The position numbers were made by a program, and so were the translations under genes. From assembly GCA_016220085.1 (NCBI GenBank), contig JACRIN010000091.1, positions 1 through 64,000 of the forward strand: a stretch of 64,000 nt of DNA, in the 5' to 3' direction. This DNA is from Planctomycetota bacterium. Its GTDB lineage: Bacteria > Planctomycetota > UBA1135 > GCA-002686595. Shown here piece after piece: positions 35,525 to 45,058 of the stretch; positions within the stretch are counted from its first letter, which is position 1, and every line of letters starts with the position of its first letter. Under the pieces are notes generated by a model. It made no database searches. It saw nothing but the letters and a program-made list of their open reading frames with translations, and was not told the origin of the DNA.

Positions 35525-38266
35525 GTGCCGCCCGCAGACTCCGATCCCGACCGACCCATCGACGACCCGCGCCAGCGGGTCGAAATCGAGCGCGCCAGCG
35601 ACGACGCCCCGCGCCCAGGCGCCGGCGCACCGAACGAAGAGGCGGTCGCGGCGTGTGCCGAGGCCAGCGCGACGCGCGCGGGAGCCGGCGCACCGAGCCT
35701 GGGGGCCGGCGCCACGAGTCCTCGGGCGAGCGCGCCGGGCTCTGAAGTCAGTGGCCCGAGGCCTGGGGCTCCCGCGCCGAGCCCGGGGGCTTCCGCCCCG
35801 GCGCGCCCGCTCGTGTGGACCGCCCTCGCGGTCGCGTTTGGCGCCGCGGGCGGGCTCGCGGCCGCGCCGCACTCGCTGTGGGGACTGATCGCGCTCGTCG
35901 GAGTGCTGATCGCCGGCACGGCGTGGATCGCGGGCTGGGCGGCAGCGGACGGCGAGCCCGCGCTCGGCGCTGCGCGCGACGCGCGTACGGGGTCGACGCG
36001 CGTCGCCGCGCAAGCGCGGCTGACGCCCGCCTCTGTGCAAACGCGGCCGACGCTCGTCGTCGCGGACGTGCGGCCGGCGCCCGGCCGTGCGGGCACGCGG
36101 CCCTCGCTCGCCCTGCTCGCGGCGTTGGCGGCGGCGGCGTTCGCGCGCGCGACGTTTGCTCCCGCGTCGGCGTCTCCCGCGCCCGCGTCGCCAGCGTTGG
36201 CGTCGCCTGCGTCGCCCGGGTCGGCGTCGCACGCAGCGGCGGTGCCCGCGAACGAGCGGTGCGACGACGGCGCGCTCGAAGGCACATGGTGCGCGCGCGG
36301 CGCGGTGCACGGGCGCGAGCTCGGCACGCTCGCGGCGCGCACCGACGAGCTCGTCGAACTCGGTGTCGGCTGGACGATCGAGGGCGAGCGCGTGCGTGTG
36401 CTCGCGAGCGCCGATCGCACGCGCGCAGCACGAGGGCTCGACGCGAGCGCCGGTCCCGGCCGCTCGGTCTGGACGCCGCGTGCCGACGAGCTCGTCCGGC
36501 TCGCGCCGTCGACGACCGAGTCCGGTGCGTTCACGCGGCTGCGCGTCGCGCTCCTCGCCGCGTGCGACCGCGCGGGCGGCGTAGAGCACGGGCCCCTGCT
36601 GCGCGCGTTGGTGTGCGGCGATACGTCGCGCTTCGACGCCCAGACGCTCGATCTCTTCACGCGCACAGGGACGCGCCACCTGCTCGCGGTCAGCGGCCAA
36701 CACGTCACGTGGATCGCCGCGTTCGCGCTGCGTCCGCTGTCCCGGCTGCTCGGCGGACTGCTCGGTTGGTTCCTGCCACGCCGCGCGGCGTGGGTGCGCG
36801 AGCTCCTGTTCCTCGCAGCGGTGCTCGTCTACGTGCCGCTCGCCGGCGGCGCGTCGCCGGTGCGCCGCGCGGCGGTCGCGTTCGTGCTCGCGGTCGCGGC
36901 CGGCGTGCTGCTCGAGCGCGCGCGCGGCGGACGGCGAGTCGACGTGCTCTCGCTCTGGAGCACCGCGTTGCTCGCCGAGCTGACGCTCGCGCCGCGCGCG
37001 ATCGGCGAAGTCGCGTTGCTGCTCTCGTACGCGGCGACGCTCGGGCTGCTGCTCGGCGCGGCGCCACTCGCGCGGCTCGTGTCGCGGAGTCCACGCTTCG
37101 AACTCTCCGAGAGCTGGCCGTCGGCGCTGCGGCGCCGCCTCCGAAGTGCGCTCGCGTTGGCGTGCGGCGCGTCGCTCGCGGCGGTACTCGCGACCTTGCC
37201 GATCGCGTGGAGCGTCTTCGGCGAGTTCAGCGTGCCCGGCGCGTGGATCACGGTCGTCGCGCTGCCGCTCTTCGCGCTGCTGTTGCTCGGCGCGTGGCTC
37301 TGGGTGCTCGTGCCGGGGCTCGCGCTCGGCGAACCGTGCGTCGCGGTCGCGCAGGCGTTGGTCGCGTGGTTCGAATTCGCGGACCGACTGCCGGGGACGC
37401 CGCTGGTGCTGCCGCCGCGGCCGTGGGCAGGTCTCGCGCTGGCGTCGCTCGCGACGTTCGCCGCCTTGGCGTGGCGCGGGAGCGCGCTCGGCCGGCGGCG
37501 CGCCGCGGTGCTCGCGGCGTTGACGTGGTCCGCGCTGCTCTGGCCCTGGACCGCTGCTCCGCAGAAGCTCGAAGTGATCGCGTTCGACGTCGGCCACGGG
37601 ACCGCCGTCGCGCTGCGCGCGCCCGGCGCCGGGGCGTGGCTCTTCGACGGCGGCTCGCGCGACCGCACGCGCGTCGCCCAGGGCGCGATCGCGCCGTGCC
37701 TCGCCGCGTGGGACGTCGGATCGATCGGCGTCGTCGCGTCGCACTCCGACCGCGACCACGTGTCAGCTTTGCCATGGCTGGTCGAGCGCTTTCGCGCGCG
37801 GGTCTGGGCGGGGGCGCTCGCCGACGGGGTGCGCGCGGAGGCGCTCGCGAACGCGACGGTCCTGGACCTCGACTCTGGGACGGTCCGGCTTCCGACCGCC
37901 GGACCGCTCGCGCTCGCGCTCGTGCGCGGCGAAGCCCGGCCGGGCAACCTCGGTTCGCGCAGCCTACGCGTCGACCTCGGCTCCCGCGCGCTGCTCTTCT
38001 GCGGCGACGCGGAGGGCGCGGCGCTGGCGGTGCAGCGCGCGTCCGAGGCGTTCGAGGGGCCGGTCGACGTCCTGCTCGCGCCCCACCACGGCGCGGATCC
38101 GGAGGGGCTCGGCGCGCTGCTGGTCCGCACCGCGCCGCGCGCAGTCTGGATCAGCGCCTCTCGGCCGGCGCCGATCCTCGCCGAGCTCGCGCGGCGCAAG
38201 CTCCCGGTCCGCCAGACGTGGTGCGACGGCGCGCTCGCGTTCACCACCGACGGCGCGGATCCATGA
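35525..38266 (+). CDS. comEC: ComEC/Rec2 DNA-uptake channel
   Basis: A 913-aa (from GTG 35525) inner-membrane channel for single-stranded DNA in natural transformation. It opens with an unusually long Pro/Ala/Gly-rich head (about 100 residues), then membrane segments around 97-145, the DUF4131-like region, the Competence domain (for example RHLLAVSGQHVTWIAAFALRP near 385) and a C-terminal metallo-beta-lactamase domain with DVGHGTAVALRAPG, SHSDRDH (about 739-745) and APHHG. All hallmark motifs are intact, whereas comM at 54106 is broken. The start is uncertain because upstream in-frame codons overlap coaD. Confidence 0.9.
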   Translation: MPPADSDPDRPIDDPRQRVEIERASDDAPRPGAGAPNEEAVAACAEASATRAGAGAPSLGAGATSPRASAPGSEVSGPRPGAPAPSPGASAPARPLVWTALAVAFGAAGGLAAAPHSLWGLIALVGVLIAGTAWIAGWAAADGEPALGAARDARTGSTRVAAQARLTPASVQTRPTLVVADVRPAPGRAGTRPSLALLAALAAAAFARATFAPASASPAPASPALASPASPGSASHAAAVPANERCDDGALEGTWCARGAVHGRELGTLAARTDELVELGVGWTIEGERVRVLASADRTRAARGLDASAGPGRSVWTPRADELVRLAPSTTESGAFTRLRVALLAACDRAGGVEHGPLLRALVCGDTSRFDAQTLDLFTRTGTRHLLAVSGQHVTWIAAFALRPLSRLLGGLLGWFLPRRAAWVRELLFLAAVLVYVPLAGGASPVRRAAVAFVLAVAAGVLLERARGGRRVDVLSLWSTALLAELTLAPRAIGEVALLLSYAATLGLLLGAAPLARLVSRSPRFELSESWPSALRRRLRSALALACGASLAAVLATLPIAWSVFGEFSVPGAWITVVALPLFALLLLGAWLWVLVPGLALGEPCVAVAQALVAWFEFADRLPGTPLVLPPRPWAGLALASLATFAALAWRGSALGRRRAAVLAALTWSALLWPWTAAPQKLEVIAFDVGHGTAVALRAPGAGAWLFDGGSRDRTRVAQGAIAPCLAAWDVGSIGVVASHSDRDHVSALPWLVERFRARVWAGALADGVRAEALANATVLDLDSGTVRLPTAGPLALALVRGEARPGNLGSRSLRVDLGSRALLFCGDAEGAALAVQRASEAFEGPVDVLLAPHHGADPEGLGALLVRTAPRAVWISASRPAPILAELARRKLPVRQTWCDGALAFTTDGADP

Positions 38267-38442
38267 CGTTGGCACGGAACTCGCGAAGTGCAGCCCGTCG
38301 GCCTCACCGGGCGCGGACTCCAGACCACGGTGACGAGTCGACGGCGCAGCGCGACGGACGCACTCCCGTCGCGACGCGTCGGACAGAGCGCCCTGACACG
38401 CAAGCGTCGAGCAGGCAGAGCAGGCTTCGCCAGGGCGACAAC

Positions 38443-38469
38443 GGGTCAGGATTCGCGGGTCAGAATTCG
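38443..38469 (+). repeat. Pair of 13-bp direct repeats upstream of the HEAT gene
   Basis: GGGTCAGGATTCG (38443-38455) and GGGTCAGAATTCG (38457-38469) differ at one base and lie 14 bp apart, about 65 bp upstream of the promoter-like pair. It may be a regulator-binding site. The rest of 38267-38569 holds no gene. Confidence 0.55.
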
Positions 38470-38533
38470 AATGGGCGGTGGCGTGGGCAGGACCCGAAAG
38501 GGGCACGTCGCCGCCCTGCTTCTTTTTCGGCCG

Positions 38534-38561
38534 TTGCCGACCCTTCCGGTTCCACTAGCTT
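38534..38561 (+). promoter_or_regulatory. Promoter abutting the HEAT-protein start
   Basis: TTGCCG (38534-38539) and TAGCTT (38556-38561) are 16 bp apart. The ATG at 38570 is 8 nt beyond the -10, again predicting a leaderless transcript. Confidence 0.45.
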
Positions 38562-38569
38562 GGGCTCCA

Positions 38570-39904
38570 ATGAAGAACCATCCGGCCTCGCGCGTCGCTC
38601 CCTGGCTCTCGCTCGCTGTCCTCGCCGCGCTCAGCGCGCCGCCCGCGCTCGCGGTCCAAGCCCCAGGTACTCCGGATACGCCGGGTACGCCGAGCGCCCA
38701 GAGCGCCCAGAGCGCCCAGAGCGATCGGGTCGATCGGGTCGATCCGGCGTCGACCCAGTCGGACTCGGACGCGCGCGAAGTGCGCAGAGTGCTCTCGATC
38801 GCGGGCGGTGGCTTCGTGCGCGCGAAGTCGCGGCGCACCGGAGAGCACGGCGAGCAATGGGAGTACCTCGACGGAGCCGCGTGGAAATCGCTCCCCGCCG
38901 AGCGCGTGGTCAAGATCGCGGTCGAGCGCGAGCTGCTCGCCGAGTCGAAGCGCCTCGGCGCCGAGGCCGGGCGCGATGACGCGCGCCGCGCGGTGTACGC
39001 GGACTGGCTCTGCGGCGTCGGCTTGCTCGACGAAGGTGTCAAGGAGCTCGATCGCGTGCTTTCGCGCGACCCCGACTCCGCGACCGCGCTCGCCGCGTGC
39101 GTCAAGCTCGGCGACTTCGTGCGCGCCGCGCGCAACGACGCGCGCAACGAGGCCGAGCTCGACGAGTGGTTCCGCGTGGGCGCGGGCTACGGACCGGCGA
39201 TGCGCGAGGTGACCGTCCATCAACTGGGCGAACGCGCCGACCGCGAGCAACTCGCCGCGCGTCTCGCGCGCGAACTCGCCGCCGATTCGCCGCGGACGCG
39301 CGCGTTCGCGGCGCTCGCGCTGCGCAGACTCCAGCCCGGCGCCGAGCTCTTGGGCCTCGCCTCGCGCGCGGTACTCGACGGTTCGGAGGACGTCCGCCGG
39401 GAGGCCGCGCTCGCGCTGAAGGCTGCCGCGGAGCCGGCGTGGGTCGCGCCGATCGTGCGTGCGCTCGGCTCGCAGCACGCCGCGGTGCGCGCGAACGCGG
39501 TCGAAGCGCTCGCGACGATGGGCTACCCGTCCGCGATCGAGCCGTTGATCAGCTATCTATCGGCGCTCTCGTCCGCGCAAGGCGGCGGATGGAAGCCGCC
39601 CGCGGCGAGCATCTTCGTCGGCCGGCAGACCGCCTACGTGCAGGACTACGACGTCGAGGTCGCGCAGGGCGCGGCGGTCGCCGATCCGCAGATCGGCGTG
39701 CTGACCGAAGGTGCGGTGCTCGACGTGCGCATCATCAGCGCCTACTCCGTGCCGCTGGTCGCCGAGACGCGCCGCGTCCGCGAGGCGCTGCAGCGGCTGA
39801 CCCACGCCGACCCCGGCGATCGCGCCGCGGATTGGAGCGCGTGGTGGCAGGCGAATCGCGCGCGCTGCGACGCCGCGGCGCCGCGCACGAACGCCGGCTC
39901 CTGA
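38570..39904 (+). CDS. Exported HEAT-repeat protein with an embedded secretin-like segment
   Basis: A 444-aa protein with a signal peptide (MKNHPASRVAPWLSLAVLAA, cleavage near ALA). A low-complexity linker (GTPDTPGTPSAQ and repeats) leads to helical repeats; residues 235-345 match HEAT/PBS-lyase repeats (RTRAFAALALRRL, VRREAALALKAA, VRANAVEALATMG). Residues 355-387 (start AYVQDYDVEVAQ) share 26 of 33 residues with the secretin at 7879 and 20 of 33 with the one at 1565, although the rest is not secretin-like. The C-terminus ends with a Trp-rich tail (ADWSAWWQANRAR). It may be a partner that mimics or contacts the secretin ring. Function unknown. Confidence 0.75.
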   Translation: MKNHPASRVAPWLSLAVLAALSAPPALAVQAPGTPDTPGTPSAQSAQSAQSDRVDRVDPASTQSDSDAREVRRVLSIAGGGFVRAKSRRTGEHGEQWEYLDGAAWKSLPAERVVKIAVERELLAESKRLGAEAGRDDARRAVYADWLCGVGLLDEGVKELDRVLSRDPDSATALAACVKLGDFVRAARNDARNEAELDEWFRVGAGYGPAMREVTVHQLGERADREQLAARLARELAADSPRTRAFAALALRRLQPGAELLGLASRAVLDGSEDVRREAALALKAAAEPAWVAPIVRALGSQHAAVRANAVEALATMGYPSAIEPLISYLSALSSAQGGGWKPPAASIFVGRQTAYVQDYDVEVAQGAAVADPQIGVLTEGAVLDVRIISAYSVPLVAETRRVREALQRLTHADPGDRAADWSAWWQANRARCDAAAPRTNAGS

Positions 39905-40036
39905 ACGAACCACGCCGCGGGACACCGGTGCGCAGACCGGCCCGCGCGCGCTCGACCATCGCAGACGAGTGCCCCGGCTCGTGGGCGCCCGACGGGCGCC
40001 CCGACCGAGTCCTTCCCTTCTTGATTGGACCTTGCC

Positions 40037-43000
40037 ATGCCGAGCTTCCACGCTTTCGCCTCCGACGCTTCCGCTTCCCAGGCCCCGGCGCCCAGTGCTT
40101 CGACCGCCAGCGCTTCGACCACCGGTATATTGGCCCCTCGCAGTTCCGCACGTCGCGCGCACTTGCCGCGCGCCGTCGCGCTCGCCACGTCGCTCCTCGT
40201 CGTCACCGCCTGTTCGCAGGGGAACTCCGAGTTCGGGGCCGACACCTCGACCGGACTTTGGACCTTCTCGGGCCCCTCGGGCGAGCTGCGCTTCGATGCG
40301 CCGCACCACGGCGGCCGCGCGACGAAGCTCACGCTCCAGACGGTGTACGTCGGCCGGCTGGTCGACCTCTACGCGAGGGCGTCGGACGGCGAGCCCGAGC
40401 TCGTCGCGCGCGATTTCCTCGCGCCCGCGGCGGTCGCGCCGACGACGGCCGATTGGACGCTCGGCTTCGACGACTTCGCGGGCCGCGACCAACTGGTGAT
40501 CGCGCATCCGCGGACCGCGCCACTCTTCCTCGACGTCGTCGCCAAGCTCGACGCGGGGCTCGAACGCGTGCTGGAGCACGGCTTGGCGCCGAGCGAGCTC
40601 CCGCCCTACACCGCCATCGCGCGCAACGCGACGTTGGCGCTCGAGTTCGACGACCTGCTCGATCCAGCGAGCCTCGACGCGCAGAGCGTGCGCCTCGCGC
40701 TCGGCGGCGCGGGCGACCAGCCGTTCGCGGCGCGCCTCGCGACCGACCCGCTGCACGGCGCGCTGGTCGACGTCGACGGCGACGGAGCGCGAGAACTTCG
40801 CTCGACCCGCGTGTTCGTCGACGCCGCGATCTCCGCCGCGGAGGCGGACGCTTCGTCGCTCGTGCTCCCGGTGCAACCGCTCGGCTTACCCGCGGGCTCC
40901 GGCTCCGGCGAGCCGAACGTCGTGCTGCGCCTCGCGACCGTCGGCGAGCGCGTGCTCGCGAACCTCTCGGGCGCGACGCTCGCGGGCGACGCGGCGACGC
41001 TCGACACCTCGGCGCCGACGCACGATGTCGTGCGCGCGTTCGCGACGGGGCCGGTCGACAGCGCGAAGTCCTTCCTGAGCTCCGCGACGATGCTCGCGCT
41101 GCTCGGCCGCCAAGGCGTGCAGGTGACGCAGGCGACGCACCAGGGCGGCGCCGATTGGCAGCTCGATCTCCTCTACGCGACGCCCGCGTGCGCGGCGACG
41201 GTCGAGCGGCGCGATGCGCTCGTGTACGGCGACGGCACGCTGCTGCTCGCGAGGAGCGCGTCCAACCCGCCGAGCGGCGCGGTGGTCACCGGCGCGCTGT
41301 TCCGCGTGGTGTCGGGCTCCGCCGCGAGCGTCGGAGCGGCCGAGCTCCAGAACAAGTGGCGCGGTGCGCCGGGCCAGGAGCCCGCGTGCTTCCTGACCTT
41401 CACTCCCGCGCCTCTCGCCGGCCCGGCGCGCGGCGTCGCGCCGAACGCGACCGTGTCCGCGACGTTCAACCTACCGCTCGATCCGCGCTCGCTCGGCGCG
41501 TTCGACGAATTCGCGATCGTCGATCCGAACGAGCCCTCCGCGATCCGCAGCTTCGTCGTCGGCGCGCTGGTGCCGTCGGTCGCCGGCACCGAGGTCGTGT
41601 TCACACCGAGCGTGCCTTTCGCCCACCAAAGCGGCAGCGCCGAGGCCTTCGAAGCGCATCTGCGCGGCGGGCCGCTCGGCTTGCTCGGGCTCGGCGGCGC
41701 GGAGCTCTTGCCCGCCGGCCTGACGGCGCGCTTCCAGCTCGATCCGGCGGCTGCGACCGTGCAGAGCGGCGGCATCGCGCTGCGCTTCAGCTCGGCGGAC
41801 GAGGACGTGCCGTCGTTCGCGACGTTCCCGACGCCCGAAGTGCGCGGTCAGTTCCTCTTCGATCTCGCGAGCGAGCGAATCCTCCCGCGCCCGGTCACGC
41901 ACTTCGCCGCGGCCGCGGATCCGTCGAACCCGATCGTCGGGACGATGTTGACGTTCACGCAGGGCGTGCAGACGCCGCTGGTTCCGCTCGGCTCCAAGCT
42001 GATGAACCTGTGGCGCTACCACGACGTCGGGTTCTCGCTGATCGACGAGGCGACGATGAACGTCGACGTCGAAGGCCTCGCCTGGTCACCGCACGGAGGC
42101 AGCGTCGTCGCCGATCAGTTCCCCGACTTCCAGATCGCGCTGACCCACTCGCGCTACCTTCCCGACGAGCAGCTCAGTAACCAGACGCTGCTGCCGACCA
42201 AGCCAATGTCCGGTGTCGTCGCCACGTTCGCGCAGAACGTCGCCAGCGCGACGAACGATCCGCTGACGATCGTGCACCCGAAAGCGTACGGCTACGTCGT
42301 CGATCCGACCGACACGTTCGTCGCCGCGAGCGGCATGGCGATGCAACCGTGGCCGCTGAACCGCCAACTCCCCGTCGGCGCGAGCCCGAGCTACTACACC
42401 TGGCGCGACACCGCGGTGCAGACGCTCGGCGCTCCGTTCGGCTACGGCGCCGAGACCGGCAAGTTCGTCGACGTCGTGCAGCTCGGCCAGGCCGGCGTCC
42501 CGTACGCGAAGGACCAGGTTCCGACGATCGGCCTGCCGCTGTTGATGGAGTTCCGCTGCTATCCGACGGGCGGAGCGGTCGGTCTCAACGACTTCCAGAT
42601 CGCGATCGCGATCAATTCGTCGGCGGCGCCGTTCTTCCGCGCGTTCTCGTCGGGCGGAACGCTCGCGAGCGGCCAGTCGAAGGTCGTCGATCCCGACGCC
42701 GAGCCCGTCGCGACCGGCGGCGTGTCGTCGAGCGGCTTCCCGACCCCGCAGCTCGACAACGTCTTCTACTACGGCCAAGCCGACTTCGTCGTGCGCGTCA
42801 GTCGAGCGCACACGATCTGGTTCGACAGTCGGCTCGGCACGCCGAGCTTCGCGACTCCGGTGCTCGAACCCACCGCGGCCCTGCAGCCCGCCGGCACGCA
42901 GATCGTCGTCGCCTACCGCGGCGCGACCGCGATCGGCAATCCGCCCTCGGGCTCGAACGGCGCGAGCTGGGTCAACGCGGACAACTTCGACTTCTACGGC

Positions 43001-43201
43001 GAGAGCCGTTCGTCCGCGCTCGGTGGCTTCACCGCCGCGCAGTTCGCTCCGTCGTTCCTGAACGGCGACAGCGCGTGGAAGTCGTCGATCTCGACGCTCG
43101 ACGGCGCGCGTTACGTCCAGGCGCGGATCAGCTTCATCGCCAACGCCGCGACCGGCGCAACGCCGGAGCTCGCGAGCTTCGGCCTCGCCTATCAGCAGTG
43201 A
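40037..43201 (+). CDS. Large Ig-like domain surface lipoprotein
   Basis: A 1054-aa exported protein. The lipoprotein signal (AVALATSLLVVTAC) appears only about 47-60 residues after the ATG, so the N-region is long; a TTG at 40130 lies in frame and would give a shorter start. The mature part contains Big_5/SbsA-like Ig segments (for example IARNATLALEFDDLLDPASLD and VAPNATVSATFNLPLDPRSLG) separated by beta-rich, Gly-rich loops. It likely forms a surface fibre or layer component. No enzyme motif is visible. Confidence 0.78.
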   Translation: MPSFHAFASDASASQAPAPSASTASASTTGILAPRSSARRAHLPRAVALATSLLVVTACSQGNSEFGADTSTGLWTFSGPSGELRFDAPHHGGRATKLTLQTVYVGRLVDLYARASDGEPELVARDFLAPAAVAPTTADWTLGFDDFAGRDQLVIAHPRTAPLFLDVVAKLDAGLERVLEHGLAPSELPPYTAIARNATLALEFDDLLDPASLDAQSVRLALGGAGDQPFAARLATDPLHGALVDVDGDGARELRSTRVFVDAAISAAEADASSLVLPVQPLGLPAGSGSGEPNVVLRLATVGERVLANLSGATLAGDAATLDTSAPTHDVVRAFATGPVDSAKSFLSSATMLALLGRQGVQVTQATHQGGADWQLDLLYATPACAATVERRDALVYGDGTLLLARSASNPPSGAVVTGALFRVVSGSAASVGAAELQNKWRGAPGQEPACFLTFTPAPLAGPARGVAPNATVSATFNLPLDPRSLGAFDEFAIVDPNEPSAIRSFVVGALVPSVAGTEVVFTPSVPFAHQSGSAEAFEAHLRGGPLGLLGLGGAELLPAGLTARFQLDPAAATVQSGGIALRFSSADEDVPSFATFPTPEVRGQFLFDLASERILPRPVTHFAAAADPSNPIVGTMLTFTQGVQTPLVPLGSKLMNLWRYHDVGFSLIDEATMNVDVEGLAWSPHGGSVVADQFPDFQIALTHSRYLPDEQLSNQTLLPTKPMSGVVATFAQNVASATNDPLTIVHPKAYGYVVDPTDTFVAASGMAMQPWPLNRQLPVGASPSYYTWRDTAVQTLGAPFGYGAETGKFVDVVQLGQAGVPYAKDQVPTIGLPLLMEFRCYPTGGAVGLNDFQIAIAINSSAAPFFRAFSSGGTLASGQSKVVDPDAEPVATGGVSSSGFPTPQLDNVFYYGQADFVVRVSRAHTIWFDSRLGTPSFATPVLEPTAALQPAGTQIVVAYRGATAIGNPPSGSNGASWVNADNFDFYGESRSSALGGFTAAQFAPSFLNGDSAWKSSISTLDGARYVQARISFIANAATGATPELASFGLAYQQ

Positions 43202-43232
43202 TCGCGCGGCACGGATCGCGCGGAACCGAAAC

Positions 43233-43272
43233 CGCGCCGGCGCCCCGACTTCGCGGTCGGAGCGCCGGCGCG
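43233..43272. terminator. Strong hairpin between convergent genes
   Basis: CGCGCCGGCGC (43233-43243) and GCGCCGGCGCG (43262-43272) give an 11-bp stem with a further CCGA/TCGG inner stem. It follows the lipoprotein stop by about 30 nt and precedes the stop of the convergent dehydrogenase. There is no T tract, so termination efficiency is uncertain. Confidence 0.5.
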
Positions 43273-43363
43273 CTGCGTTCGGAGCTCAGAGCCCGTTCGA
43301 AAAGGCGCGGACTCGGCGGCGCCTCGCGACGGGGCCTCCTTCAACGCGCGGCTCGGCGCGAGC

Positions 43364-44920
43364 TCACGCGCCCGGCGCGCAGCCGAAGCTCGACTCGACG
43401 TAGCCCTTGAAGCCCTGCACCGCGGTGCGTTGGAGGTAGAACGCGAGGCCGCGCAAGCCGCCGAGCTCCTCGCCGCCGCCGGCGCGTCCCGGACCGCCGT
43501 GAATCGAAGCCGGCAGCACCATCCCGGGAGGCAGACCCTGATCGGCGAGCTTGTCGCTGCCGACCCAGACGCGTCCGTGCCACGGCGCGAGGCCGAGCAC
43601 CACCTGCTCGATCGTCGCGGCGTCGTTCGAGTAGAGGCTCGCGACGAGCCCGCCGCCGCCGAGCGCCGCGAGTTCGCACGCTGTCGCCGGCGCGCCGTCG
43701 TACGGCAGGATCGTCGCGCACGGTCCGAAGACTTCCTCGGCGTGGAACGCGGCGTCGCGCCCACAGTGCTCGCCGCGCGCGACCAACAACGTCGGCGCGA
43801 CGAAGTAGCCCTTCTCGCGGATCGGCTTCGCACCGCCGCACGCGACTTCGGCGTGCGCGGCGAGGCGCTCGATGCCGGCGCGCACATCGCGGAGCTGACT
43901 CGCGCTCGCGAGCGGGCCCATCCGCGTGTCGCTCTCCGCCGGATCGCCGACCTTGAGCTTCGAGAGCGCCGCCGCGAGGTCGGCGCGCACGTCGCCGACG
44001 CGGTCCTTCGGCACGAAGATCCGCCGCACGGCGGTGCACTTCTGCCCGGTCTTCTGCGAGATGTCGAGCGCGACGTTCGAGAGGAACGTGCCGTACACGT
44101 CCGCGGACGAATCGACGTCAGCCCCGAGGATCGCGCAGTTCAGCGAATCGGCCTCGAGGTTGATCCGCACGTTCTGACGCACGAGGTTGGCGTGGCCGCG
44201 CAACTTCGCGGCGGTCGCCGACGAGCCCGTGAACGCGAGGCTGTCCTGCGGCCCCATGTGATCGAGCAGATCGCCGACCGAGCCCGCGACGAACTGGTAC
44301 GCGCCCGCCGGCAGCACGCCGGACTGCACCACGAGCTCGGCAACGCGCCACGCGACGAGCGCGGTCGGCGTGCCCGGCTTCTCGATCACCGGCGCGCCGG
44401 CGAGCAACGCGCACGCGGCCTTCTCCAGCATGTTCCACGCGGGGAAGTTGAACGCGTTGACGTGCACGGCGGCGCCGAGGCGCGGCACGAGCACGTGCTC
44501 GCCCCAAAAACGCGCGGTGCGGCCGAGCTGGACGCCCGCGCCGTCGACGAGGAACCGCCGAGCGCCGAGCGCCGCGCCGAAACCCGCGTAGGCCGCGAGC
44601 GTCCCGATCGCGCCGTCGATGTCGAACTTCGCGTCGCTGCGGGTGGTGCCGGCGTTCTGGACCGAGAGCTCGATCAGCTCCTCGCGCGCCGCGTGGATCG
44701 CCTTCGAGAGCGCCATCAGGAGCGCCGCGCGCTCGCCGAAGCTCAGCGCCCGCAACGCCGGCCCGCCGACGTCGCGCGCGTGCTTCAGCACCGCGGCGAA
44801 GTCGATCCCGCCCGCGCGGGTCTCGGCGAGCGGCTGTTCGGTCGTGGCGTTGAAGAGCGGCACCGCGGCGCCTTGGCCGGCGATCCAGCGGTCTTGGACG
44901 TAGCTCGTCAGGGTCTGCAT
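43364..44920 (-). CDS. PaaZ-type aldehyde dehydrogenase domain protein
   Basis: A 518-aa cytoplasmic oxidoreductase matching the N-terminal aldehyde-dehydrogenase half of PaaZ, which in the phenylacetate pathway oxidises the ring-opened semialdehyde. Seen: cofactor-binding NAFNFPAWNMLEKAACALLAG, GSVGDLLDHMGPQDSLAFTGSSATA, the catalytic-Glu region NLEADSLNCAILG and the Cys in KTGQKCTAVRRIFVP. The MaoC-like hydratase domain that follows in bifunctional PaaZ (about 680 aa) is absent, and no other paa gene is nearby. The ATG at 44920 has a GAGGAAG Shine-Dalgarno. Confidence 0.85.
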   Translation of the reverse strand: MQTLTSYVQDRWIAGQGAAVPLFNATTEQPLAETRAGGIDFAAVLKHARDVGGPALRALSFGERAALLMALSKAIHAAREELIELSVQNAGTTRSDAKFDIDGAIGTLAAYAGFGAALGARRFLVDGAGVQLGRTARFWGEHVLVPRLGAAVHVNAFNFPAWNMLEKAACALLAGAPVIEKPGTPTALVAWRVAELVVQSGVLPAGAYQFVAGSVGDLLDHMGPQDSLAFTGSSATAAKLRGHANLVRQNVRINLEADSLNCAILGADVDSSADVYGTFLSNVALDISQKTGQKCTAVRRIFVPKDRVGDVRADLAAALSKLKVGDPAESDTRMGPLASASQLRDVRAGIERLAAHAEVACGGAKPIREKGYFVAPTLLVARGEHCGRDAAFHAEEVFGPCATILPYDGAPATACELAALGGGGLVASLYSNDAATIEQVVLGLAPWHGRVWVGSDKLADQGLPPGMVLPASIHGGPGRAGGGEELGGLRGLAFYLQRTAVQGFKGYVESSFGCAPGA

Positions 44921-45058
44921 GGACTTCCTCGGGGTTGAGAGGGCCGCACACTCTATCGAGCACCCGCCGCCGGCCGGTAGCGGGCTCGCGCCGGGATCCG
45001 CGGACGAATGCAAGGCACCGAGCGCCGTAAGGGCGCCGCTCTTCGAAAGGAGTCCCCC

